A stretch of 64,000 bases of DNA from the NCBI GenBank assembly GCA_030522415.1, contig CM060124.1, forward strand, positions 25,851,454 through 25,915,453, written 5' to 3'. Below are positions 54,926 through 64,000 of the stretch, piece after piece. Each line of letters starts with the position of its first letter. Position 1 is the stretch's first letter. The notes beneath the pieces were generated by a model, which worked only from the letters and a program-made list of their open reading frames with translations, searched no databases and was not told the DNA's origin. The DNA comes from Channallabes apus (taxonomy: Eukaryota; Chordata; Actinopteri; Siluriformes; Clariidae). Position numbers and translations under genes: made by a program.

Positions 54926-56267
54926 CCCCTCCCCCAAAGTTCACCGGTGGATTCAGCGGCTGTCACTCAGCTTCGTGTCTCTTGAGCTCCCACACCGCTG
55001 ATGACGGTTCATCCTCCTCGGACATTTAAGGGAAAATGACGTTAAATACAAGGTCTGTATACACATGTTCACTCACCTAATTCACATATGACTGAAAAAT
55101 TATTACTATATGTAACATTTATTACTGTTACCGTGTTAAGGTTACACACAAACTTTCCGCCTGGTCTGAGGTACTGGATGATAATTTAGCTGAGAATAGC
55201 TGCTAGTTAGCCAAATAACCCCACTTGTGTATGAAAGAACTGGCTAAGATGTCTGAGCTTTTTAGCTTTCTCTGTAGAATGTTTTCAGGGTTACGAAGAT
55301 GGTGAAGTGATGAATGAACGCTAAACTGATAGCTGTAGTGCTAGCATGACGCAGGCATTTAGTTAGGTTGCTAGCGTTAGCAGCCACATATCTTTCTCAA
55401 TATAAACGAAATACTGAACATAAATGTCACCTGGTGTTTAGCGATGTTTAGTCACGTTATTTTAGTTTAAGCTATTTCTTGTATTTTTTAATCACACTTT
55501 AAATACTGACGGTTATATGCGCCTGCTTAATCTGCGGTTCGGTTCTGGTTTCATTCTGTTCTCATGAGTTGTGAAGCGAGAGGAACAAAGTATAAATATT
55601 GTTAATTTGCTAAATTAAGTATCATGAATTTTAATTGAATATCTATCTCTGTATTTTTTCACAGCAGTTTGTGACTGAAAGTGTGTCTGCATCTGACTTC
55701 AGGAGTTTCCTGACCAACGTATCTAACGGTCATACAGTATTTAAAAGTCATAACGAAGTACAAAACATTTCTGTTGGTGTTTTTAATTTTTTTTTCTAGG
55801 ATTAATACTTATTTGTGGTGTTTTATGTTTCGTAAATTTTTTCAAATTGAGACCTCATTTGTAAGTTGCTGCTGGTGTAAAACATTAAATATAAAATAAA
55901 AATCTCCGTTTTATCCCGTTTGTCTTATGCTTCCTTCCTTCACAGAATTCTGTTGACCAGGTTAATTATAATTAACAGAGGGTATTTAATTAAAATAATG
56001 GGACGGGGGTGTTTTAATAAAACTACGTCTATCCGACATGAATCAGACATTTGAACATCTGATGTATGAACATCTGATTAACATCGTCTAAAGAGCCGAT
56101 CAGGGACGTTTTAATTAATTGACGTCTTAAATACGTAGGCTAAGTGCCGTTCACAAACGTCTCGGCGACATCTGCCAGATGAGCAAACGCCCTCTGCCAG
56201 ACATCTGCCAGATGAAAAATATGACGTCACATAGACGTCTCTGCGACGTGTGTGTGCTATCTGGGTA

Positions 56268-56560
56268 CTGACAACCGACAGAACATAAAAACTACAGTCA
56301 GCATGAGGGGCAAAAGACAGGACAAGTCTCACAATGCAAAAAACAAATAGCAAAACCTGCAGTCAGTCACTGAACACCAGACTGCAGGAGAGTGACGGAG
56401 CGTAGTGCACACACACAGGGAGAACTTTTGAGACATTGATGAACAGATAAACCAGATTTTACAGCTGACTGAAAGAGGAAGGAGACAAGTGGTTAACAGA
56501 TATTTTCCAGGAAACAGTAGAATGCTTAAAACTCTCACAACAGATAACAAGAAACTGAAA
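56268..56560 (+). pseudogene. L1-Tx1-like LINE ORF1 relic, part 2
   Basis: It continues the relic after the transposon. A basic stretch MRGKRQDKSHNAKNK, several stops, then INQILQLTERGRRQ and NRYFPGNSRMLKTLTT across two frames resemble the C-terminal 'QFL...GK...FFPD...F' block of Tx1-type ORF1. It runs out near 56560. Confidence 0.45.
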
Positions 56561-57582
56561 CATGCTCCCGGGAAGAAGATAATACATGCAATATATATAT
56601 TGACAATTAATTCCAGTCTGATTGCATGAAAAGGATGACCAAAAGGGTTGGTTGGCTCAGATGGGTCAGCTATGCTTGGTGTGGACCACTGCTGGCCAGA
56701 ATAATCACGCAACAGTCATTATAGAGAAACACAGATGTACAGTAGGAGTGTGTTGATCTGCAGGAGATTTTAGAGAGATAACACTTATAGATAGCGCCGT
56801 GGATGACTGTGGATATACTACAATACCGGATGTCAGGATGTCTCCAGAAGCATGGCAGAAGAGGTTCATTTCGGGCTGATAGTGATCCAAAATAATGCAA
56901 GAATTTCTAAAGATGTCAAAGTAAAGAACTATGACCTAGATCAGTAAGTCAACTGTCTTGAATCCATTAGTAATTAGTATCAGTTCTGTGTTTGAATGAT
57001 GTACTGACTGGTAGAAAGTACCAATAATTCATGCTAGTTTTAACAGGGAGTGGTGAGTCAGGGCACTATGTAAGAGTGAGCAAGTAGTGCAGATGGCAAC
57101 GGCAGGACATTGCGCGCACTCTGGCACTGTCTCAGTAAACTCAGCGTGGTATTTGCAAGGCTTTAGGGTGAATCGTTCATTAGGTGAGTGGGTTCTCACA
57201 TCACCCTGCAAATGAGGACAAATTAATCCAACCAGCTCCCTGTGAGGGCCATGTCCCAAACCACATCATTACTCTAAACAGAAGAGATGACTTAGCCAGT
57301 TAAATTTAAATGTTACATTTGATCTGCTTGTTTCTTGAGCACTTGGGCTTGACCTCATTTTTTTAGCTAGTGGCCCCATCTTATATTTTAGTGTAATGCT
57401 ATCCAGTGGAGTAACATAGAGGGGATCTTTTAGGGTCTCCTGTGATTTCCCATGGCGTTATTTGTTCCCCCTTTTTCTAACAACTTATACTGTATGGCCA
57501 TACTTTTTATGGCTCTTCTCTGGACAGACAATATACACCTTCCCTCTTTTTGTTCTGCCAGGTTTATCATAAAACACATTAA
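56561..57582. other. Noncoding DNA
   Basis: No gene called. A minus-strand frame at 57029-57259 contains a Cys/His-spaced stretch (CKYHAEFTETVPECAQCPAV) that might be a metal-binding fragment, but no family was recognised. Confidence 0.4.
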
Positions 57583-57727
57583 CCCTTCACCAAGGCAGGC
57601 GTTGCACATTTGCAACTACCTAAACAATGTAACAAAGTGCTTTTCAGTGGCAGAACAACAACAAAAACAATATGGGATCCAAATCCAATATCTCAAATCC
57701 TCAAAACTTAATTTGAGCCTGAAAGGG
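57583..57727. mobile_element. piggyBac-like MITE (TTAA-flanked)
   Basis: The 145-bp segment starts cccttcacc and ends ctgaaaggg. TTAA sits exactly outside both ends (57579-57582; 57728-57731). CCC...GGG ends with a TTAA target are the mark of piggyBac-type elements. The inverted repeat is short and imperfect. No coding capacity. Confidence 0.55.
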
Positions 57728-57731
57728 TTAA

Positions 57732-58335
57732 AAGGCTCTTGTTATTTGACACAAGTAGAGCTGGGAGGTACTGTAACTGAGCACACTTACTGTTACTGTA
57801 CAGTACATCCGTACACTTTAATCGAGTACTTTTATTAGAGAATACTTTCTACTTTTACTCCACTACACACTACAGTGTAGGGTTTACATAATAATGACCA
57901 CAAATGACTGTCACATTCTTCACCATTAATATGTAGTATTTAACTCTGGGTCAGAGGTGTATCGAATGTTTAATTATTCGGGTTAATTTGATTAAACTGA
58001 ACAAAATTTATTCAGTTATAATACACTTAATTATCTATCCGTCCTGCCTTTAGCACGATTTAGTGTATCTTACCAATTCTGCTTATCCCGCGGCCGATGA
58101 TGATTATACAATATCAGGTATTTACCAACTTATGAGCAAGGTGACGTAAGATCTGGGCAAATGTTTAAACTTTAAAATACATGACCAAGACAACCGCTCT
58201 TTATAAAGAAACAAGAATTTGACTATACAAGAATTTATTTGACGATACATGAAACTACGCTACTTAATCACTCACACACATACAGTTCAGAGGGTGAAAG
58301 TTAATGGAGTTCTTCTAGTAATGTTTACATCTAGT
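57732..58335. other. Noncoding DNA
   Basis: The patch 57756-57880 ('gagctgggaggtactgtaac', 'cttttactccactacac') is hAT-subterminal-like. Nothing else recognised. Confidence 0.35.
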
Positions 58336-59330
58336 AAGTCTGAGCGAAAGGAATCATGGTGTTGATGATTGGTTGGTGTGCGGTTTTTGAGATGATGTCT
58401 TTCGGCAAAGCCCTTCGTTGAGGTGTTGGTTGCCTGGTTACCGATAGCGGCGCTCTGGAACTTCTTCTGAGGGTTCCTTTGCTGCAGGACTTTGGAGTTC
58501 TGGAGTTCTTTTGGTTTTTAATCTCACAGCGCGGGTCTCCCAGAAGTTTGTCCCAATCAGAGGTGGTTGTGGGCATAGCCACACTCACATGGTTCCTCCT
58601 TTTTGTGCATACATTTAACCCGTGATTTGGTTGGTCAGTTGGGAGGCCATCTCAGTAGAGTTTTAGTAATTAAGATAAAGTGTATTAACATGAGTCTGGT
58701 TCATATGACTAAGATTTCATGCACATCAACATTCATTGAATATACAGAGCTTTAAATTGATACCAAACATCCCATGTCTTTCATACCAATTCATTCATAC
58801 CTTTATCTATAGCAAGGGTTATACTTGTTAATTATACTCCTTAAGGTTATGATGTTGAACACATCATACATTCTACAGTATATGCACACTTTGATTAGCC
58901 TACGTGTCCCTGAAGGTATGTACTTTGTTCTTGAGTCTGGGTGTCAGCAACTACCAGTGACATCACCCCCCCTTCAAAGGCGCTACACTGGAGCACCAAA
59001 AAATGGAGTACCAGGGTATCCCCCCAAAGGTCTGGTGTCGGTCTTCCCAACAGAAGGGCTGTAGCACAAGTTCCCTGGGCAGGGTGGCAGGGTGGGTATT
59101 GGCGTTGGGTCGTCGCCGAGCCCGGGCGGCGGATCGAGGGGCACAGGAGCTGGCTCGTCGCCGAGTCCGGGCGTCGGAGAGAGGAGTACACTCAGGAGTA
59201 CACTCCAATCACCTGACCGAGGTGCACATTGGGAAATGGAGTTCAAACTAAAAGAAAACCCAAAGGAACACAAAATGGGGTCTCTACGTCTGGCTCACTC
59301 TGGTGTTCAACCGTGACACAGATAAAGGCT
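58336..59330 (-). mobile_element. Possible 3' end of an LTR retroelement
   Basis: Read on the minus strand, a proline/glycine-rich frame (TPGLGDEPAPVP, PPGLGDDPTPIP) spans 59273-58983. Its codons are CpG-rich. It runs into a purine tract, 'tttgaaggggggg' (about 58965-58977), like a polypurine tract, followed by 'tgatgtcactgg', a plausible LTR start. The LTR would extend towards 58340, but its far end and partner were not found. The GC-rich block holds a roughly 50-bp repeat (59107-59185). Weakly supported. Confidence 0.3.
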
Positions 59331-60285
59331 CGCAAATCTAACTTCCGGTATTGCGTAAGCGTAGCGGATCAAGGAAGACATGACACAACAATTCAAAACA
59401 AAACCCAACATGTATTAAGTGAAAAAACAAACAAACAAAGGTGAACCAAGAAACAATATTTACAAAACATATACAAATATTAATCTGCATGTATGTGTGT
59501 GCGGGTGAATGAGATAAATGTCCAAAGTCCAGATTATAGCAAGTGTGTTTGTGTGTTGGGAGTGATGTGTCAGTCTCACTGGCAATAACAAAATGATCTG
59601 GGAGCACGGCAACAGAGCAAGAGGGTAGTGTACAGATGTTGCCATTAAAAATGCACGTTTCGAGAAAAGGGATCCCGCGACTTGCTGTTACAAGCTGTTA
59701 AAATGCCCTTCATTACCTGTAGGGGGCAGCTGTGTTTCAGTCTGAAGTATTGTGTGTCTTCTGAGGCCGAAAATGTATTGACAGCAAGCGACAGAGCTCA
59801 TAAACGTGTCGAGCTCAAACTGTATTACTGATATTTATTTATTCTTCATTTTCTTCTCTCCTTCAATGCTGCGCTTTCTCCATTCAGTATTATTATTATT
59901 AGTAGTCGTGGTAGTAGTAGTAGTGCTCCGAATTTATTATTATTGTAATGCACCCGCGCGCGTGTGCAAAAAGATGAAGTACAACTAATAATACAAAAAT
60001 GTATGATATGTTAGCCTAAAACATTATTGCTTTATTGTGTTTATGTGCTTTACATATACACGAAACAATAAACACTGCATTTTGCAAAGTGAAAGTGAGT
60101 TGCTTGTGCGGCTTTTTGATCAAAAGACTGATAAATCCACGCGCAGATATGAGCAGATTTATCGATAAAACTACAGACATGAAATGCAACAAACACAAAA
60201 ATATATGCTACTCGCTGAATACAACGTGACAGCACACAGAATCCCCAGGCTTTGACTGCCCTTCCTCCATTCATTAGTAGTAGTA
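59331..60285. other. Noncoding DNA
   Basis: No gene recognised. 'cctgtagggggcagctgtg' at 59713-59731 is a one-mismatch CTCF-like core. (GTA)n-type run at 59905-59925. Confidence 0.4.
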
Positions 60286-60400
60286 AAAATGCTGGGTTTC
60301 CGTAAACACGCCGTTGGGTTGTTTATGCTGGGTCAAAATTCTGTGTTATTTCGGGTACTTTAATCACACTGTTGGGTTGCTTTTGTAATGAATACTAAAA
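60286..60400. repeat. 'gctgggtt' repeat, copy 2
   Basis: 'aaaaatgctgggtttccgta' then 'cgccgttgggttgtttatgc' and 'cacactgttgggttgctttt'. Same theme and orientation as 54806-54925. Confidence 0.5.
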
Positions 60401-60554
60401 GTGCTGCATGATTAAACTCAATGCAAAAAACTGAAAATGAAACTTCTCCGTTTCCTCCCTTTTGTTCCGGTGTGTATGCAGTAAACCCATGGGTGAACAT
60501 GATGATTTAAGAATTTAATTACACACAAATATATATAGGTAGCATATAAAGGTA

Positions 60555-61749
60555 GCAATTTCAGAAGCTTAGGATCAGGGTTCAAATTGCTTTACCATGG
60601 TGTGGATAGGAAAAGAAATGGAGTAGGAGTTATCCTGAAAGAGGAATTGGTTAGGAATGGTCTAGAGGTGAAAAGAGTATCAGACAGGTTTATGAGTCTA
60701 AAGCTGGATATTGAAGAGGTTATGTTCAATGTTGTTAGTGGCTATGCCCCACAGGTAGGATATGAGTTAGAAGAGAAGGAGACATTCTGGAGTGAGTTAG
60801 ATGAAGTGATGCAGAGCATCCCCAGAGGTGAGAGAGTGGTGATTGGTGCAGACTTCAATGGACATGTTAGGGACGGGAACAGAGGTGATGAAAATGTGAT
60901 GGGCAGGTTTGGTCTTCAGGACAGGAATGTACCGTAGAAGGGCAGATGGTGGTGGACTCTGCAAAGAGGATGGAAATGGCAGTAGTAAATACTTTCTTCC
61001 AGAAGAGGTAGGAACATAGGGTGACATATAAGAGTGGAGGCAGAAGCACTCAGGTAGACTACATTTTGTGTCGACGTTGTAATCTGAAAGAGATTAGTGA
61101 TTGCAGGGGAGAGTATACCCAGACAACACAGAATGGTGGTGTGTAAAATAACCCTGGTGGTCAGGAAGGTGAAGAGGACAAAGGCAGAGCAGAGGACAAA
61201 GTGGTGGAAGCTGACAAAGGAAGAATGTTGTGTAGTCTTTAGGGAGCAGTTGAGACAGGCTATGGGAGGTGCTTTCAGTTCACTGGACAACAATCAGATG
61301 CAGTATTTGCTTTGAGGATGCTGGTGAAGAAGTATAGCGAAGGCAATAAAGAGTTGCAGTGTGTCTTTGTAGAAGTCTGGAGTGGCAGAGAAGTATGTTA
61401 GAGTGGTGCAGGACATGTATGAGAGTTGTAAGACAGTGGTGAAATGTGCTGTAGGTGTGACAAAAGAGTTCAAGGTGGAGGTGGGTCTTCATCAAGGATC
61501 GGCTCTAAGCCCCTTTTTGTTTGCTCTGGTGATGGACAGGATGCCAGATGTCTCCATGGACTATGATGTTTGCAGATTTAAAGTACTTACATATTCAGAT
61601 TTTAAGTATTTAGGGTCAACGGTCCAGAGCAACGTAGAGTGTGGAAAGGAGGTGAAGTGGCGGGTACAGGCAGGTTGGAATGGGTGGAGAAAAGTTTCAG
61701 GTGTGTTGTGCGATAAAAGAGTGTCAGCGAGAATGAAAGTAAAGGTGGT
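60555..61749 (+). pseudogene. RTE-clade LINE relic (endonuclease + RT)
   Basis: A non-LTR retrotransposon polyprotein in several frames. The endonuclease part is open at 60587-60937: VVSGYAPQ (about residues 46-53) and VVIGADFNGHV (about 84-94), the DFN signature of APE-type nicking enzymes. It continues in another frame with MAVVNTFFQ and VTYKSGG, then QVDYILCRR (60960-61080). A linker with KWWKLTKEECC (about 61200) follows. The RT piece at 61382-61749 has GLHQGSALSPFLFALVMDRM but lacks the FADD active site because of an internal deletion; FKYLGSTVQ follows at once. Cut off at about 61750, where a Tc1-type transposon begins. A different RTE family from the Rex3 copy at 43911. Confidence 0.88.
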
Positions 61750-62863
61750 GAGACTTCTTTTCTTGCATTCATTGAACTTGTGAGTTTTTGGACAGTTTCT
61801 GCTTGAATTTCTTTGCGGAATGTCAGAGTTGCCCCCCAGAGCTGCTGTTTTCAATCAAACTGCCTCCCACCCTCATAGATCTTTTGAGGATTCTCCAAAG
61901 GGTTTCAATGGGTTTGAGGTCAGGGGAGGATGGTGGCCACACCATGAGGTTCTCATCTTTTATACCCATAGCAGCCAATGACACAGAGGTATTCTTTGCA
62001 GCATGATATGGTGCATTGTCGTGCATGAAGATGATTTTGCTATGAAAGGCACGGTTCTGCTTTTTGTACCATGGAAGAAAGTGGTCAGTCAATATACTTT
62101 GCAGAGGTCATTTTCACACCTTCAGGGTCCCTTCAGGGGTCTACCAGCTCTCTCCCCATTAATCTGGCCCAAAACATGACTCCGGCACCACCTTGTTGAC
62201 ATTGCAGCCTTGTTGGGACATTGTGGCCATCCACTACTCCATTCATCTGGACCATCCAGGGTTGCACGACACTCATCAGTAAACAAGACTGTTTGAAAAT
62301 TAGTCTTCATGTATGCCACGGCCCACAGCAACCGTTTCTGCTTGTGAGCATTGATTACAGGTGGCCGAACAGTAGGTTTCTGCACAACTGCAAACCTCTA
62401 AAGGATCCTACACCAGAGGCTCCAGCAGCTTCAAATACCTGTTTGCTGCTTTGTAATGGCATTTCAGCAGCTGCTCTCTTAATCTGATGAATTTGTCTTA
62501 CAGAAACCTTCTTCATTCCGCCTTTATCTGCACGAACCTGTCTGTGCGCTGAATCAGCCACAAATGTCTTCACAGTACGATGATCACGCTTAAGTTTTCA
62601 TGAAATATCTAATGTTTTCATACCTTGTTCAAGGCATTGCAATTTTTGATGCTTTTTGTCAGCAGAGAGATCCTTATTCTTTCCCATATTGCTTGAAACC
62701 TGTGGCTTGCTTAATAATGTGGAACAACCTTCTTTAGTACTTCATTTCAGTGATCCAAAGAGCACTGAGACACAATACCATCCATGAGTTTAATTTAAAA
62801 ACTAAACATTTAATGTTTATGACACTTACATCCAATTTGCATAATAATTTGGAACGCGGTGTA
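61750..62863 (-). mobile_element. Tc1/mariner-type transposon, one end missing
   Basis: The right end 'tttgcataataatttggaac' plus gcggtgta (62836-62863) is the terminal repeat of a fish transposon family. The interior holds its broken transposase on the minus strand. The left end is not visible: sequence passes straight from the RTE relic into transposon sequence near 61750, so that end is deleted or rearranged. Confidence 0.8.
61790..62690 (-). pseudogene. Broken Tc1/mariner-type transposase
   Basis: Read on the minus strand from about 62690. An N-terminal DNA-binding part is open at 62573-62355 (KGGMKKVSVRQIHQIKRAAA). Next comes a segment with LFTDECRATLDGPD (first catalytic Asp, about 62290). 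The C-terminal piece at 62092-61823 has FMHDNAPYH (second Asp) and PPSSPDLKPIETLWRILKR (catalytic Glu). Frameshifts separate all three segments, so no enzyme can be made. Confidence 0.88.
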
Positions 62864-62875
62864 TATTTAATAAAA

Positions 62876-63265
62876 CAGTATTGAAACATTCATTCATTCA
62901 TCTTCTATACCGCTTTATCCTGTATTTAGGGTCGCGGGGACCTGGAGCCTATCCAGACTCAGGGCATGGGGCAGGGTACTCAGGGCACGGGGCAGGGTAC
63001 ACCCAGGACAGCGTGCCAATCCATCGCAGAGCACACACACACATTCACACACTATGGTCAATTTGGGAACACCAATTAGCCTAATCTGCATGTCTTTGGA
63101 CTGTGGGAGGAAACTGGAGTACCCGGAGGAAACCCACCAAGCACCGGGAGAACATGAAAACTCCATGCACACAGAGACGGGAATCGAGCCTGGCCGGGAA
63201 TCGAACCCGGACCCTGGAGGTGCAAGGCGACAGTGCTAACCACTACACCACCCAGTATTGAAACA
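62876..63265 (-). repeat. SINE subfamily B, full length, with TSD
   Basis: Minus-strand copy from head (about 63250) to (ATTC)n tail (62888). The perfect 13-bp duplication is cagtattgaaaca (62876-62888; 63253-63265). Tail 'accctaaatacaggataaag' (inverse) marks subfamily B. A short 'cagggcac/ggggcagggtac' phrase is duplicated at 62958-63002. It sits 12 bp from the end of the Tc1-type element. Confidence 0.93.
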
Positions 63266-63356
63266 AAATTGTGGATTTTCCTTATTTAATATAGCTTCCA
63301 GAACATTGTTGTCCAAATGTTGTATGCATATGGAAAACGTCTTGGGTAACTTTGCT
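63266..63356. other. Short unique spacer
   Basis: Nothing recognised. Confidence 0.5.
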
Positions 63357-63647
63357 GTAACCCTGTTCCCTGAAAAGACGGGAACGAGATGCTGTGTGAA
63401 AACGCTATGGGAAACATCTTGTCATGTTGCCTGTTGTGAAGCATGTGTGTATCAAACACGACAAATTTTGGCCTATATAACCTCAGTCAGGTGATGTCAT
63501 CTGATTAGACACACCTGGAGCGTTATAAATAGAAGTGAGCCGGAAACAGTCCTCAGATTGATTTGTCTGAACGGACGTCCGGTCACATAAGCAGTGCGGC
63601 ATTGGGACGCAGCATCTCGTTCCTGCCTTTTCAGGGAACAGGGTTAC
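63357..63647. repeat. DIRS-type terminal unit with 38-bp inverted repeats
   Basis: gtaaccctgttccctgaaaa (63357 on, to gatgctg at 63394) is inverted at 63610-63647 with few changes. The same 'cagggttac' recurs at 63655-63663. Such 'gttccctgaaaag...gggaacgag' palindromic units are typical ends of fish DIRS-like retroelements. Confidence 0.7.
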
Positions 63648-64000
63648 TGCAAAACAGGGTTACAGTTGGGGCGTCCATAGCATATAAAGAGCTGCCCTGA
63701 TTTACGCCACTGGCTGGTGCGGTGGACGTAGGTCGGAAGAGCACGTACTGGACACAGTAGGTGAAGGTTCTCCTCCTCCGAAGCTGTGAAAGGCGGAGGA
63801 CAGAAGTCTTCAAGAACAACAGGGTGCATGGTTGAAAATGGAACTTTCGGAAGATAGTTCAGGTGATGATGCAAAATGGCCTTGACTAGCCCAGGGGCAA
63901 AGTCCAGGCAAGATGGGGAGATTACCTCTTAAGAGAGGTAATGGCCATAAGAAAAACCATCTTGAGAGTCGGAAAACCTGTCAGGCGCTGACTCTAGTGG
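63648..64000 (-). pseudogene. DIRS-type tyrosine recombinase, C-terminally cut, runs off window
   Basis: Minus-strand frames read LDFAPGLVKAIL (about 63910-63875), then in the open frame 63874-63644 LPKVPFSTMHPVVLEDFCPP, NLHLLCPVRALPTYVHRT and SGQLFICYG. These are the recombinase-domain blocks of DIRS-type tyrosine-recombinase retrotransposons, which integrate through a circular intermediate. The frame stops where it meets the terminal inverted unit, before the HxxR and Tyr catalytic part, so this copy lacks its active site. The rest lies beyond base 64000. Confidence 0.8.

Larger units (their letters stand above)
54275..56265. mobile_element. 2-kb DNA transposon with cccagatagc ends and TA target
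   Basis: The left end cccagatagcac, then 'acgtcgcggagacgtct' (54275-54306), mirrors the right end 'agacgtctctgcgacgtg' to gctatctggg (56236-56265). TA occurs just outside both ends (54273-54274; 56266-56267). Subterminal 'acgtct' motifs are repeated many times in both arms. It splits the L1-Tx1 ORF1 relic. No transposase was recognised inside, so the superfamily is open. It contains an exon-like stretch (54676-54767) and a 'gctgggtt' repeat (54806-54920). Confidence 0.75.

Noticed and set aside
57029..57259. Cys/His-containing minus-strand frame
   Set aside because: The spacing hints at metal binding, but no family was recognised and no splice context is visible.
59713..59731. CTCF-like core cctgtagggggcag
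   Set aside because: One mismatch to the core and a single isolated site; kept only as a remark, since chance matches are frequent.

Overview
The window reads as teleost fish nuclear DNA. It is AT-rich, carries many (GT)n, (AT)n and (AAT)n microsatellites, and is dense in fish-type transposons: Tc1/mariner, hAT, L2/Rex1-like LINEs, RTE/Rex3 LINEs, DIRS, Ty3/gypsy and tRNA-derived SINEs. The repeat set suggests an otophysan, perhaps a catfish. That placement rests on memory of repeat families, not on a search. I found no host protein-coding gene, no functional tRNA or rRNA gene and no CRISPR array. The only near-complete reading frame with a clear function is a Tc1-like transposase at 10.8-11.8 kb. 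The window is best read as a gene desert or the inside of a very large intron.

Layout. 0-10 kb: gypsy gag relic, SINE-A copy with perfect target-site duplication (TSD), and three decayed Tc1-type elements, one with a LINE tail nested in it. 9.5-12.1 kb: gypsy gag relic plus LTR, then a full-length Tc1-like element with about 210-bp inverted repeats and an open transposase. 12-20 kb: hAT-like, mariner-like, SINE and L2/Rex1 LINE fragments and another Tc1 relic. 20-26 kb: a MITE with four copies of its end motif, an old Tc1 element, and a non-autonomous hAT element with an 8-bp TSD. 26-36 kb: four SINE copies, two of them old, a decayed minisatellite, a short palindromic MITE carrying CTCF-like motifs in both ends, a Tc1 relic, and a 2-kb decayed L2/Rex1 LINE. 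36-46 kb: a second tRNA-derived SINE family inside a hAT-like relic, a Tc1 relic, an inverted mariner-like relic, a 44-bp-TIR MITE, and a 5'-truncated Rex3 LINE with a 14-bp TSD. 46-53.5 kb: mostly single-copy-looking AT-rich DNA with enhancer-like islands, then a roughly 0.9-kb diverged tandem array. 53.7-64 kb: an L1-Tx1 ORF1 relic split by a 2-kb TA-flanked transposon, a piggyBac-like MITE, a possible LTR-element end, an RTE LINE relic abutting a Tc1-type element, another SINE, and a DIRS-type element running off the end.

How the parts relate. The main SINE family exists in two subfamilies, told apart by diagnostic bases in the tail. Its 3' end closely resembles the 3' end of the Rex3 LINE here (AAGCGG...AGAAAATG followed by 4-base repeats), consistent with LINE-driven SINE movement. 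Several AT-rich islands free of recognisable repeats look like conserved regulatory DNA; this is inference and needs comparison between species.
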